A stretch of 44,807 nt of DNA, taken from contig JAITTS010000009.1 in assembly GCA_031286995.1 (NCBI GenBank), forward strand, positions 1 through 44,807. The letters run 5' to 3'. Positions 34,249 through 42,894 of this stretch are shown piece after piece. The notes under the pieces are model-generated. The model saw nothing but the letters and a program-made list of their open reading frames with translations. It did no database searches and was not told where the DNA came from. Numbering within the stretch: position 1 is the first letter of the stretch; every line of letters starts with the position of its first letter. This DNA is from Oscillospiraceae bacterium (GTDB taxonomy: Bacteria > Bacillota > Clostridia > Christensenellales > Aristaeellaceae). A program made the position numbers and the translations under genes.

Positions 34249-34866
34249 CTAGATAAAGTTCGTCCACACGCGCTGAATGTGGGCGGGCTGGGGCACAGTC
34301 TTGCCCCCCTCGGCCAGGTTTTGCAGCAACCAGGCCATGTTGCGGCCCAGGGTTTGCAGGGTCTGCACGCCCTCGGCGTCGCGCATTAGCTCTTGTCCGC
34401 TGCCGTGCGCCACAGGCCAATACTGGGTGGGCGGCAAGACGGTCTGGGCAAGGTTGAGGTAATTGTACAGCTGCTGCATCGCGCCCACCCCGCCGGATCG
34501 CCGCAGGCACACCAGCGCCGCGCCTACCTTGTAGCGCAGGTGCGCCCCGGCGTAGAAAAAGCGATCCAGAAAGCACTTCATGGTGCCAGCGATGCCGCCA
34601 TAGTACACAGGGCTGCCCAGCAGAATGCCGTCGCTCTCGCGGGCCTTCTCCAGGCAGGCGTTGACCGGATCATCGGTGAAGACGCAACCGTGCACACCCG
34701 GCTGGCGGCAGTGGCCGCAGGCCGTGCAGCCCCGCACGGCATCAAGACCCACGTGGACGATCTCCACCTCTATCCGCCGGGCAAGCAGCTCCTCGGCAAC
34801 CAGGCGCAGGGCGGTGGCGGTGCTGCCGGATGGATGGGGGCTACCGTTGATCGCGAGAACTTTCAT
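34249..34866 (-). CDS. Iron-sulfur-type flavoprotein (NADPH-dependent FMN reductase family)
   Basis: A 205-residue flavodoxin-fold protein. LAINGSPHPSGSTATAL at 4-20 is the FMN phosphate-binding loop. Four cysteines at 47, 50, 53 and 61 form a CX2CX2CX7C pattern like the compact [4Fe-4S] motif of iron-sulfur flavoproteins. GSPVYYGGIAGTMKCFLDR near 85 is the second FMN loop. Expected activity is electron transfer from ferredoxin or NAD(P)H to an unknown acceptor. AGGGATC lies ahead of the ATG. It is convergent with the sugar importer and unrelated in function to its neighbours. Confidence 0.9.
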   Translation of the reverse strand: MKVLAINGSPHPSGSTATALRLVAEELLARRIEVEIVHVGLDAVRGCTACGHCRQPGVHGCVFTDDPVNACLEKARESDGILLGSPVYYGGIAGTMKCFLDRFFYAGAHLRYKVGAALVCLRRSGGVGAMQQLYNYLNLAQTVLPPTQYWPVAHGSGQELMRDAEGVQTLQTLGRNMAWLLQNLAEGGKTVPQPAHIQRVWTNFI

Positions 34867-34906
34867 GCTGAGATCCCTCCGTTTCTTGTCGATGGTTGCA
34901 GCGTCA

Positions 34907-35386
34907 TTATTTATGATAGCGCTCCCCGGCGCGTATCTTGCAGGCGCGGTAGAGCTGTTCCCACAATACCACGCGGGCGAGCTGGTGCGGCAGCGTCATG
35001 GCTGAGAGCGAGAGCCGCTCATCCGCCCGGGCCAGCAGCGCTTCGCCCAGGCCCAGAGATCCGCCGATCACCAGCACTGTGCGGGGCACGCCCTGCGCCT
35101 GCAGGGCCGTCAGGTGCGCCGCAAAGGCCTCGGATGAAAGAGTCTTGCCATCCACGCACAGGGCGATCACGCGGTCGGTGGGGCGCAGCGCGCGCAGCAG
35201 CCTTTCCGCCTCGGCATCCATGACCTGGCGCAGCAGCGCGGGGGTGGGCTTGGCGGGCTCCGGCAAATCCGGCACCTCCACTTCCTCAAAGCTGCCGTAG
35301 CGCCTCAGGCGCTTGCGGTACTCTGCCGCTGTCTCCCGCAGGCCGGGCTCCCGCAGCCTGCCCACGCACAGCACGGCCACGTTCAC
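34907..35386 (-). CDS. rlmH: 23S rRNA (pseudouridine1915-N3)-methyltransferase
   Basis: A 159-residue protein, the exact usual length of RlmH, a SPOUT methyltransferase that modifies helix 69 of 23S rRNA with S-adenosylmethionine. Recognised motifs are VIALCVDGKTLSSEAFA, LVIGGSLGLGE, SLSAMTLPHQLARV, LWEQLYRA and the C-terminal YHK. It starts at a GTG overlapping the CPBP-protease stop by four bases. Its nearness to the YycJ-like hydrolase recalls the yycJ-yycK-rlmH order at the end of the walKR region in Bacillota. Confidence 0.96.
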   Translation of the reverse strand: MNVAVLCVGRLREPGLRETAAEYRKRLRRYGSFEEVEVPDLPEPAKPTPALLRQVMDAEAERLLRALRPTDRVIALCVDGKTLSSEAFAAHLTALQAQGVPRTVLVIGGSLGLGEALLARADERLSLSAMTLPHQLARVVLWEQLYRACKIRAGERYHK

Positions 35387-36324
35387 TGTCGCACCCCCGG
35401 GGTTACGGCCCTGTAAATGGCGCCCGCATAGGCCAGGATGAACAGCGCCAGCAGCACCGCCAGCAGCCATTTGGCCCCGCGGGCCCAAGGCGCTTGCGCG
35501 CGTAGCGCGCGGGCGTCGGAAACCCACCGCATGGGGAGCAGCAGCAGCGCCGCACACACGCTCAATAGCATCGTACCAAAGGGCAGCGCGGCCAGCAGCG
35601 CGGCGGCATCCGGGGCTTGGGCCGCTTCGGATTGCGGCATGCCTGCGGCGCGGTAAGCCACCAGCACGGTTACGCCGTTGTACGCGGCATGGTAGAGCAT
35701 GGGCGCCCACAGGGATCCGTAGCCCACCAGCAGCCCGCCCAGCAGCAGCCCCAGCGCCAGGTGCGCGGGCAGCGCGGTGTACTGGCCGTGCATCAGCGCA
35801 AAGAGGAAACCCGTGGCCAGCCAAGCCCCGGCCGTGCCGGCGCCCTCCAAATCGTGAAACAACAGGCCGCGAAACAGCCATTCCTCACATAAGGCGGCCA
35901 CCGGCCCCACGGTCAGCAGGGCCAGCGCCAGATCCGCGCGGGAGACGGGCACCGGCAGGGGGGCGGCGGGGAGAGGGACGCCCAGTCGCGTCAAGAGCAG
36001 CAGCCACCAGGCGTTCAGCAAATTCATAACGAACACACTCAAGGCGGCGGCGACCGCCAGCCCTATGCCCGCGCCCACGGAAAGCCGCCTGTGACGCACC
36101 GCGGAGCGCAGCCCCGGCCTGGCGCGGCAACACAGCAGCAGGGGCAAGCCAAAAATAAGCGCCTCTTGCGCCAGCGCGGCGGCGTACTGCCCCCATACGG
36201 GGAGCGAAGGCGGCGCGATCGCCACAAGCAACGACGCCAAAGCCTGACGAAACAGGTAAATGCACAGCAACAGCCCCAGGGCAAAGACGGGCCGCCGGGG
36301 CACATTGGATGGCTGTGGCTGCAA
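35383..36324 (-). CDS. CPBP-family intramembrane glutamic endopeptidase
   Basis: A protein of about 313 residues with roughly eight membrane helices. It has the CPBP motifs: EEWLFRG with Glu147, Glu148 and Arg152, FALMHGQ, and MLYHAAYN with the third-motif His and Asn. Family members cleave within membranes or serve in bacteriocin immunity and protein processing. The start is uncertain: TTG at 36324 has AGAGGGGGA well placed ahead, whereas the TTG at 36345 would overlap the upstream stop without a ribosome site. It lies between the YycJ-like and rlmH genes, where many Bacillota have an HtrA-type protease gene. Confidence 0.87.
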   Translation of the reverse strand: MQPQPSNVPRRPVFALGLLLCIYLFRQALASLLVAIAPPSLPVWGQYAAALAQEALIFGLPLLLCCRARPGLRSAVRHRRLSVGAGIGLAVAAALSVFVMNLLNAWWLLLLTRLGVPLPAAPLPVPVSRADLALALLTVGPVAALCEEWLFRGLLFHDLEGAGTAGAWLATGFLFALMHGQYTALPAHLALGLLLGGLLVGYGSLWAPMLYHAAYNGVTVLVAYRAAGMPQSEAAQAPDAAALLAALPFGTMLLSVCAALLLLPMRWVSDARALRAQAPWARGAKWLLAVLLALFILAYAGAIYRAVTPGVRQ

Positions 36325-36341
36325 GGCGCTTCCCCCTCTGC

Positions 36342-37139
36342 TCAAGCGATCACGTAGCGCTCGCCCACCCGGTCTCGCCAGGCCAGATCCAGCCGAAAGC
36401 CCGCGCCGCAGGGCACATCCTGGGCTAGCAGCGCGTCGCGCACGGTCTGGTAAGCCAGTTCGGGCAGGTTGTTTTCACGGCTCAAGTGCCCCAGCACGCA
36501 GGTGCGCACGCCGCTCTGCGCCAGCGCGCAGAGGGCTTTGCCGCAGTCCTCGTTGGATAGGTGCCCTTTGCGGCCCCGTATGCGCTGCTTCAGCACCGTG
36601 GGGTAACGGCTGTTTTCCAGCATATTCAGGTCGTAATTGGCCTCCAGCAGCAGCAGATCCGCGCCGGATACCGCGCGCATCCACCCGCTCTGGATGTGCC
36701 CCAAATCCGTAGCGACAGCCACCTTGCGGCCGCGGGCGTGCAGGGCAAGGCCCACGGGTTCCGCCGCATCGTGGGGGATGGCAAAGGGCGCGACGCCCAG
36801 GTTCTCCACGTAAAAATCCTGTCCGGTGGTAAACACGCGCTGGTTGCGGGGGGCAACCTCGCCCAGTTTATCCGCCATGGCTTGCCAGGTTCCCTCATTG
36901 GCGTACACAGGCAGGTTAAATTTGCGGCTGAGCGCGCCCGCCGCGCGGATGTGGTCACTGTGCTCGTGGGTCACCAGGATGCCGCGCAGATTCTGCGGCG
37001 CGACACCCAGGCCATCCAGCGCGGCCAGTATGGCCTTGAGGGGCATGCCCGCATCCACCAGCAGGTGCGTGTCATCCGCGCCCACATACAGGGCGTTGCC
37101 GCTGGAACCGCTGAACAGCGGACAGAATACAAAGGACAT
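36342..37139 (-). CDS. walJ: MBL-fold metallo-hydrolase of the YycJ/WalJ type
   Basis: A 265-residue metallo-beta-lactamase-fold protein. The zinc motif THEHSDH is at 57-63, with further ligands in AIPHDAAEP, VATDLGHI and VLGHLSREN. The N-terminus PLFSGSSGNALYVG is typical of YycJ/WalJ, proposed to be a nuclease or hydrolase that coordinates cell division with replication. GAGGCG precedes the ATG. It heads the YycJ-CPBP-RlmH unit. The walKR two-component genes usually found upstream are absent from this window. Confidence 0.9.
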   Translation of the reverse strand: MSFVFCPLFSGSSGNALYVGADDTHLLVDAGMPLKAILAALDGLGVAPQNLRGILVTHEHSDHIRAAGALSRKFNLPVYANEGTWQAMADKLGEVAPRNQRVFTTGQDFYVENLGVAPFAIPHDAAEPVGLALHARGRKVAVATDLGHIQSGWMRAVSGADLLLLEANYDLNMLENSRYPTVLKQRIRGRKGHLSNEDCGKALCALAQSGVRTCVLGHLSRENNLPELAYQTVRDALLAQDVPCGAGFRLDLAWRDRVGERYVIA

Positions 37140-37182
37140 AACAACGCCTCGCTCACAATCGGTATAGAGAAACCGCGCCTAC

Positions 37183-37211
37183 ATTATAACGTGCGCGGCG
37201 CGGCGCTGCAA
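37183..37211 (-). promoter_or_regulatory. Sigma-A promoter of the YycJ-CPBP-RlmH unit
   Basis: TTGCAG and TATAAT with a 17-base spacer on the minus strand, about 45 bases ahead of the YycJ-like start. Confidence 0.7.
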
Positions 37212-37246
37212 TACGATGGGTGGTATTTTTAGCCGCTTTGTCCGTC

Positions 37247-37275
37247 TTGCGCATGGGCGCAAAATCTGCCATAAT
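37247..37275 (+). promoter_or_regulatory. Sigma-A promoter of the small hypothetical gene
   Basis: TTGCGC and CATAAT with a 17-base spacer, about 23 bases ahead of the ATG at 37298. Confidence 0.6.
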
Positions 37276-37297
37276 AAACGTGAGAGGGGGTGCGCGG

Positions 37298-37612
37298 ATG
37301 GATATGCGGGATGTGCCCGCCAGCGCGCTGTGGGTGCGCAAGCTGCGGGGGCAGCGCATCTTGGCCAGCGATACCGAGCCCTGCGATCCCGCGGCGCCCA
37401 TGGATGCCCTGGCGGAGGTGTGCCGCCGCCTGGATGTGCCCAGGCCCTTATGGCTGGCCAAGAACCAAAAGGAGTACGACGCCTTTGGGCGCACGGCCTT
37501 TACGCAGGATTATTTTGTGGAACCTATCGCCTTCACCCGGCTGGAAATGGAACTGATACAACCTGAAGGCGAGAAAAAAGCGCGCCCGCGTATGCCGCTG
37601 ATGGATGCCTGA
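37298..37612 (+). CDS. Small hypothetical protein
   Basis: A 104-residue soluble protein that I do not assign to a family. It is rich in charged residues with segments WVRKLRGQRILASDTEPCD and LWLAKNQKEYDAFGRTAF and no membrane helix or signal peptide. GAGAGGGGGTG and its own promoter support the ATG at 37298. It is divergent from the YycJ-like unit and followed by a decayed gene. Confidence 0.75.
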   Translation: MDMRDVPASALWVRKLRGQRILASDTEPCDPAAPMDALAEVCRRLDVPRPLWLAKNQKEYDAFGRTAFTQDYFVEPIAFTRLEMELIQPEGEKKARPRMPLMDA

Positions 37613-37616
37613 TGCC

Positions 37617-37817
37617 GTGACAGTGCACATCACCACCCACAAGCATGCCAACATGTACCTCATCCATGGGTGAAATGGCTGCATTCTGTTTGGCTACGGC
37701 TGGCCGGATTCTCTGCCGGCCATGCTGGCGGGCCTGCGGGCCTGTGACGTGGGGTTCGCGCAGGTGACAGGGGTGTTTTTTGTCTCGCATTTACCCCGCG
37801 CACGGGGTGCATTATAA
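37617..37817 (+). pseudogene. Decayed N-terminal fragment of an MBL-fold hydrolase
   Basis: One frame reads TVHITTHKHANMYLIHG, a stop (TGA near 37671), then NGCILFGYGWPDSLPAML and VTGVFFVSHLPRARGAL. This is the start of a metallo-beta-lactamase-fold protein in which an expected HxHxDH motif has turned into HLPRARG, after which the frame ends. A stop codon and loss of the zinc site and the rest of the domain mark it as a remnant. It has no ribosome site of its own. Confidence 0.6.
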
Positions 37818-37833
37818 GATTTGAGGTGAGACC

Positions 37834-38247
37834 ATGTGGCATTGCCCCAAGTGCGGGCGCGATTTTCCCAACGCCCAGCAACACCACTACTGCGAGAAGA
37901 TTGTGACCATTGATGACTACATCGCGGCCCAGGCCGAGGCTGTGCAGCCGCTGCTGCTGCAGATTCGCGCCACCATTCACGCGGCCGCGCCCCAAGCGAC
38001 AGAGAGAATATCCTGGCAGATGCCTACATTCTGGCAGGGCGAAAATCTTATCCACTTCGCGGCGGCCAAACAGCACATCGGCATTTACCCGGGCGGCGAG
38101 GCGGTGGGGGTGTTTGCCGGACGGCTGACGGGCTACAAAACATCCAAGGGCGCGATACAGCTGCCGCTGGATAAGCCCATTGACCACGAATTGATTGCGG
38201 ATATCACGCGCTGGCGCGCGGCGCAGGCAGGAGCGAGAGCAAGGTGA
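37834..38247 (+). CDS. DUF1801-domain protein with N-terminal zinc ribbon
   Basis: A 137-residue protein. Residues 4-20 form a small zinc-binding knuckle (CPKCGRDF, then HHYC). The rest is a DUF1801 domain (ISWQMPTFWQGENLIHFAA, IGIYPGG, SKGAIQLPLDKPI), a fold related to iron-chaperone-like YdhG proteins. TTGAGGTGAG lies ahead of the ATG. Its stop overlaps the GTG start of the DUF1905 gene by four bases; the two domains are often found together, so they probably work as a pair. Molecular role unknown. Confidence 0.87.
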   Translation: MWHCPKCGRDFPNAQQHHYCEKIVTIDDYIAAQAEAVQPLLLQIRATIHAAAPQATERISWQMPTFWQGENLIHFAAAKQHIGIYPGGEAVGVFAGRLTGYKTSKGAIQLPLDKPIDHELIADITRWRAAQAGARAR

Positions 38248-38531
38248 ACCCCGTGGTGTACGAATACGATGCGGTCATCCAAAAGGTGCCGGATATAGAT
38301 GGCGCGTTCGTCGCTTTTCCGCACGATATCAGGGCAGCGTTTGGCAAGGGGCGCATCAAAGTGCGCGCCACGTTTGACGGCGTAGCGTATGACGGCAGCC
38401 TCGTCAACATGGGCGTAAAGCGCGCCGATGGCTCGGTGTGTTACATCATCGGGCTGCGCCGGGATATCCGCGCCAAAATCGGCAAGCAGCCGGGCGACAC
38501 TGTGCACGTGACCATACAGGCGCGCGCATAG
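38244..38531 (+). CDS. DUF1905-domain protein
   Basis: A 95-residue protein forming a single DUF1905 domain (AFVAFPHDIRAAFGKGRIKV, YIIGLRRDIRAKIGKQPGD, VHVTIQ), a small beta-barrel-like fold. It begins at a GTG coupled to the DUF1801 gene. The family is widespread, and members are sometimes fused to YdeI or bacteriocin-protection domains. No specific function can be given. Confidence 0.88.
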   Translation: MNPVVYEYDAVIQKVPDIDGAFVAFPHDIRAAFGKGRIKVRATFDGVAYDGSLVNMGVKRADGSVCYIIGLRRDIRAKIGKQPGDTVHVTIQARA

Positions 38532-38641
38532 GGTTGCGGCTGTCTCAGCCAGGCTGCCCCGCATTGCCAGGCCCCGATTCGCCATTTCATACATCCCTCT
38601 GCGGCACTCAAACAACAAAAATGGACTTTCGCGCGGATCCC

Positions 38642-38670
38642 TTGACATCTTTGCCCAAGGGAGCTATGAT
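38642..38670 (+). promoter_or_regulatory. Sigma-A promoter of the MacAB-like exporter
   Basis: TTGACA and TATGAT with a 17-base spacer, 47 bases ahead of the GTG start of the adaptor gene. Confidence 0.82.
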
Positions 38671-38717
38671 TGTATCACTGTTCTAATACAATAGGCTGAC
38701 GAAAAGAGGGATGACTC

Positions 38718-40322
38718 GTGAAGACGTGGTTGAAAGTACTCCTGATTGTATTGGGCGCGGCGGCCCTGGTTGTGCTGGGTATCAGTCTGCTTGTGCCGCC
38801 CCGCGCCGTTACGGTGGATGCGTTGGGGCTGGATGCCGCCGCCGTGCAGCGGGGCAACATCCAGGTGACCGTGCACGGCACCGGCATGCTGGAGGTGGAC
38901 GAAGTACGGGATGTTTACGCCCAGGCGACAGGCCGCGTGGCCGAGGTATATAAAGAAGAAGGTGACACCGTGCAGGCTGGGGAGTTGCTGGCGCTGTTGC
39001 AGAGCGAAACGCTTGAGGACACGCTGCGCAGCACAAGCGACGACCTGTACGTAAAGGATCTAGAGCTGGCCACCACCCGGCAGGGCCGTGCCGTCACCGC
39101 CATCCGCGCCACCATGGCTGGGCGGGTCAAGCTGTTAAACGCCCGCAAGGGCGACGATATGAACACCGTACAGAAGCAATACGGCGCCTTGGCTGTATTA
39201 TCCACGGATGGTCGCATGCGGGTAGAGTTGCCCGCCCCCGCGGATTGGGCCAGCCTGGAGGTACCCCAAACCGTCAAAGTCAGCATCGGCAGCCAGGTAG
39301 AGAGCGGAACCCTGCTCAGCGCTGACGACAAGTTGCTGACCGTGCTGATACAAAACGATACCTATACCCCCGGCGAGCGCGCCATCGTGCGCAGCGAGGC
39401 CGGGGCAGAGATGGGCAACGCGCCCCTGATCATCAACAAGCCGCTGCTGATCAACGGCGTATCCGGCAAGATACGCAGCGTGAATGTGGATGAAAACGAC
39501 AAAGTGCGCGCGCAGGATAGGCTTTTTACCCTGGAAGACGACGCGGTTTCGCTGGATGTGGAAAAACAGCTGCTGGCGCGCGACGCGTTGCAGCGCAAGT
39601 TGGACGATACCCGCAAAGATATTGCGGAACTGGAGATACGCTCCCCCATCACCGGGGTGTTGGCAGCCATCAGCCCCAAGGTGGGGGCCACTGTGCAGGA
39701 TGGGACGCAGGTGGCCACCGTGATACAAACCGACCGCGCCAAGGTGCGCCTGGCTGTGGATGAACTGGATGTGGCCGCCGTGTACCCCGGCCAGAACGCC
39801 ACGCTGAAGATAGACGCCATACCCGGCAAGCGCTATGAGACCACGGTGGATAGGGTGCTGCCCGTGGGCGAGCGCGCCAACGACATCACCAGCTACAATG
39901 TGCTGATGTACCTGGATGCGCGGGACAACATGCTGCCCTATATGTCCCTGGCCGGGGATATCGTGGTGGCCACGGCGGATAACGCGCTGCTGGTACCGGT
40001 GGCGGCCCTGCAAACCGTGGGTGATGACAAGTACGTGATGCTCATGCCCACGGATGCCGACTTGGTGGGCTACAACGCCAACATGCGCCGGCCGGCCAAC
40101 CGCATGATGACGATGGCCGGCGCGAGCCAGAACGACGACGTGGCCGCTCTGCAGGCCATCGCGCCGCAATTGATGCGCCGGGTAGAGGTGGGCCTGATAT
40201 CCAGCGAATACGCGCAGATTGTCTCCGGGCTGAACGAAGGAGAGCGCGTGGTGCTGCCGCGCAGCACATCCAACCTGTTCACCATGATGGGCGGCATGCG
40301 CCCAGGGGGCGCGCTGCAATGA
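38718..40322 (+). CDS. Membrane-fusion adaptor of a MacAB-like exporter
   Basis: A 534-residue adaptor with one N-terminal membrane anchor (about 5-27). Four half-barrel-sandwich (lipoyl-like) motifs are visible instead of the usual two: about 70-95, 132-165, 248-275 and 310-340. Short helical hairpins lie between them (about 95-120 and 278-305), and a beta-barrel domain follows from 340. The C-terminus holds a methionine-rich tail (MRRPANRMMTM, MMGGMRPGG). It begins at a GTG behind AGAGGGATG and overlaps the ATPase start by four bases. With the next two genes it forms an export pump for a lipid, peptide or antibiotic. Confidence 0.87.
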   Translation: MKTWLKVLLIVLGAAALVVLGISLLVPPRAVTVDALGLDAAAVQRGNIQVTVHGTGMLEVDEVRDVYAQATGRVAEVYKEEGDTVQAGELLALLQSETLEDTLRSTSDDLYVKDLELATTRQGRAVTAIRATMAGRVKLLNARKGDDMNTVQKQYGALAVLSTDGRMRVELPAPADWASLEVPQTVKVSIGSQVESGTLLSADDKLLTVLIQNDTYTPGERAIVRSEAGAEMGNAPLIINKPLLINGVSGKIRSVNVDENDKVRAQDRLFTLEDDAVSLDVEKQLLARDALQRKLDDTRKDIAELEIRSPITGVLAAISPKVGATVQDGTQVATVIQTDRAKVRLAVDELDVAAVYPGQNATLKIDAIPGKRYETTVDRVLPVGERANDITSYNVLMYLDARDNMLPYMSLAGDIVVATADNALLVPVAALQTVGDDKYVMLMPTDADLVGYNANMRRPANRMMTMAGASQNDDVAALQAIAPQLMRRVEVGLISSEYAQIVSGLNEGERVVLPRSTSNLFTMMGGMRPGGALQ

Positions 40323-40993
40323 TAGAGCTGGAGAACGTGTGCAAGCGTTATCAGATGGGCGGCGAGGTGGTGACGGCGCTGGATCACGTCACCTTGGCTA
40401 TCGCCGACCGCGAGTACGTGGCCATTATCGGCCCCTCGGGCAGCGGCAAATCCACGCTGATGAATATTATCGGTTGTTTGGATAACGCGGATGAGGGCGC
40501 ATACAGGTTGGATGGGCAGGATATTACCCGCTACACGCCCCGCCAGCTGGCCGCCATACGCAACCGCAAGGTGGGCTTCATTTTTCAGCAGTTTAATCTG
40601 CTGCAAAAGCTGACCGCCTACGAAAATGTGGAACTACCTTTGATTTACCAAGGCCTGGGCAGCGCGGAACGCCGCGCGCGGGTCAGTGAGGCGCTGGCCA
40701 GGGTGGGGCTGGACGACCGCATGCGCCACCGGCCCAACCAGCTTTCCGGCGGGCAGCAGCAGCGCGTGGCCATCGCCCGGGCGCTGGTGACGCAGCCATC
40801 CCTCATCCTGGCCGACGAGCCCACAGGCAACCTGGATTCTAAGACCAGCGTGGAGATCATGGCCATGCTGGATGCCCTGCACCAGGCGGGCAACAGCATC
40901 GTGGTGATCACCCATGACCAGGGCGTGGCCGAGCGCGCGCCGCGCCGGGTGCGCATACATGACGGATGCCTGACAGAGGAGGTGGGCGCGTGA
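40319..40993 (+). CDS. ABC exporter ATPase (MacB/LolD type)
   Basis: A 224-residue ATPase. Walker [10 protein letters not shown] is at about 39-47, the signature [15 protein letters not shown] at about 141, Walker [13 protein letters not shown] at about 162, and the H-loop VVITHD near 200. This is the form used by MacB- and LolD-type systems. It overlaps the adaptor gene by four bases and the permease start by four bases, so all three proteins should be made together. Confidence 0.95.
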   Translation: MIELENVCKRYQMGGEVVTALDHVTLAIADREYVAIIGPSGSGKSTLMNIIGCLDNADEGAYRLDGQDITRYTPRQLAAIRNRKVGFIFQQFNLLQKLTAYENVELPLIYQGLGSAERRARVSEALARVGLDDRMRHRPNQLSGGQQQRVAIARALVTQPSLILADEPTGNLDSKTSVEIMAMLDALHQAGNSIVVITHDQGVAERAPRRVRIHDGCLTEEVGA

Positions 40994-42159
40994 GCTTGGC
41001 GCAATCCTTCAAGATGGCCTGGGCGGCCATCAGTTCGAATAAGATGCGATCCTTTTTGACGGTGCTGGGGGTCATCATCGGCATCATCGCGGTGGTGGTG
41101 CTCACATCCCTGGGGCAGAGCGCTATGGATCAGGTGACCGGCCAGATACAGGATTTGGGCACCAACATGCTCGTCGTATCGGTCAACACAACCCGCCGCA
41201 CCGACATTACCACAGATTTGCTGCACGCCTTGGTGGGGCGCGACGGTATATCCGCCGTATCCCCCCAGGCATCCGGCCGCATGACGGCTAAGGCAGGCAC
41301 CGAATCCTTCGCGTGCAGTGTAGAGGGGGTAGAGCCGGCTTTCTTCGCCATCCGCAAGCTGAGCGTGGCCCAGGGGCGCGCTCTGAACGCTGCGGATGAG
41401 GAAAACCGATCCCCCGTGGCGGTGATCGGTGTGGAGGTGGCCGATAAACTCTTTGGCAACCGCAACGTGCTGGGCAACACGCTCAGCGTGGCCGGGCACG
41501 AGTTGACCATTGTGGGCCTGCTGGAGGAGCAAGGCACCAGCATGATGGGCTCGGAAGATGCCCGCATCATGCTGCCCTTTGCCCTGGCACAGCGAGTGCT
41601 CAAGCAAAAAGATATAGGCGTCTTTTTCGTCTCCACGGAATCCGAGGCCGTCATCCCGCAGGCGGAGCAATCCCTGCACCGCTTTATGCAGGCCCGCACC
41701 ACCGATGCGGAGGATTACGACCTGCTCAACCAATCCAGCATTCTGGATTTGTTCGACCAGTTTACATCCACCTTCACCATGTTGCTGTCGGGCATTGCGG
41801 GCATCGCGCTGCTGGTGGGCGGCATCAGCATCATGAACATCATGCTGGTTTCCGTTACCGAGCGCACGCGGGAAATCGGCATCCGCAAGGCCATCGGGGC
41901 CCAGCGCAGCGCCATTTTGATGCAGTTTTTGATAGAGGCCGTGGTGCTCTCTCTCTCCGGCGGGTTGCTGGGTGTGCTGGTATCCTGGCTGATTTTGACA
42001 GGCCTGCGCGGCCCCTTGGCCATGCCCCAGCTCAGCGTGTCATTGGGCAGCCTGCAACTGGCGCTCAGCTTCTCCACGGCCATTGGCGTGCTGTTTGGCA
42101 TTTACCCGGCAAACAAGGCCAGCCTGCTCAAGCCCATAGACGCACTGCGGTACGAATAA
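40990..42159 (+). CDS. MacB/FtsX-type ABC exporter permease
   Basis: A 389-residue permease. One membrane helix near 20-45 (FLTVLGVIIGIIAVVVLTSL) is followed by a large extracellular MacB-core domain (about 50-260). Three helices of the FtsX domain follow, with MNIMLVSVTERTREIGIRKA at about 290-310. GAGGAGGTGG and the GTGA overlap support the GTG at 40990. Such permeases act by mechanotransmission together with an adaptor, driving export across the envelope. Confidence 0.93.
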   Translation: MSLAQSFKMAWAAISSNKMRSFLTVLGVIIGIIAVVVLTSLGQSAMDQVTGQIQDLGTNMLVVSVNTTRRTDITTDLLHALVGRDGISAVSPQASGRMTAKAGTESFACSVEGVEPAFFAIRKLSVAQGRALNAADEENRSPVAVIGVEVADKLFGNRNVLGNTLSVAGHELTIVGLLEEQGTSMMGSEDARIMLPFALAQRVLKQKDIGVFFVSTESEAVIPQAEQSLHRFMQARTTDAEDYDLLNQSSILDLFDQFTSTFTMLLSGIAGIALLVGGISIMNIMLVSVTERTREIGIRKAIGAQRSAILMQFLIEAVVLSLSGGLLGVLVSWLILTGLRGPLAMPQLSVSLGSLQLALSFSTAIGVLFGIYPANKASLLKPIDALRYE

Positions 42160-42171
42160 GAGCGGGCAACC

Positions 42172-42894
42172 TTACAATACTTTGCGCAAAAAATCCCGCG
42201 TGCGGGGCTGGCTGGGGTTACCCAGCAAGCCCTGCGGCGGGCCTTCTTCTATAATCTGGCCTTCATCCATAAACAGCACGCGATCGCCCACTTCGCGGGC
42301 AAAGCCCATCTCGTGGGTCACCACCACCATGGTCATGCCATCCCGGGCCAGGGTTTTCATCACATCCAGCACCTCGCCCACCATCTCGGGGTCAAGGGCG
42401 CTGGTGGGTTCGTCAAAGAGCATGATCTCCGGGTTCATGGCCAGGGCGCGCACAATGGCGATGCGCTGCTTCTGCCCGCCGGAGAGCTGGGCGGGGTATG
42501 CGCCCGCCTTATCCGCCAGACCCACGCGCTGCAAGAGCGCCATGGCTTGTCGCTGCGCCTCAGGCTTCGCGCACAGGCCCAGGCGCACGGGCGCCAGGGT
42601 GATATTCTCCATCACCCGCAGGTGAGGGAAGAGGTTGAACTGCTGAAACACCATGCCCATCTTGCGGCGCACGGCGTTGATATCCACCCTGGGCGCGGTA
42701 ATCTCTTGCCCATCCAGCCAGATTGAGCCGCCGGTAGGTTGCTCCAGCAGGTTCAGGCAGCGCAAAAAGGTGCTCTTGCCCGAACCGGATGGCCCGATCA
42801 CCACCACCTTTTCCCCTACGGCAATGTGCTGGTCGATGCCGCGCAGCACGTGCAGCCCGCCAAAGTCTTTGCAAAGCCCCTTAACGGTTATCAC
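42172..42894 (-). CDS. glnQ: Polar amino-acid ABC transporter ATPase
   Basis: A 240-residue ATPase of the GlnQ/HisP type. Walker [10 protein letters not shown] is at about 32-40, the Q-loop [11 protein letters not shown] near 80, the signature [15 protein letters not shown] near 134, Walker [15 protein letters not shown] near 157, and the H-loop [10 protein letters not shown]. The GTG start at 42894 lies inside the end of the permease gene, with AAAGGAGG ahead of it. It powers uptake of a polar amino acid with the two genes upstream. Confidence 0.95.
   Translation of the reverse strand: MITVKGLCKDFGGLHVLRGIDQHIAVGEKVVVIGPSGSGKSTFLRCLNLLEQPTGGSIWLDGQEITAPRVDINAVRRKMGMVFQQFNLFPHLRVMENITLAPVRLGLCAKPEAQRQAMALLQRVGLADKAGAYPAQLSGGQKQRIAIVRALAMNPEIMLFDEPTSALDPEMVGEVLDVMKTLARDGMTMVVVTHEMGFAREVGDRVLFMDEGQIIEEGPPQGLLGNPSQPRTRDFLRKVL

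Noticed and set aside
38532-38641. Small GGCTG/CAGCC stem after the DUF1905 gene as a terminator
   Set aside because: Five base pairs, three-base loop and no U tract; too weak to call.
39198-40319. Minus-strand frame opposite the exporter adaptor
   Set aside because: Same reasons: histidine- and glutamine-rich shadow of a real gene.
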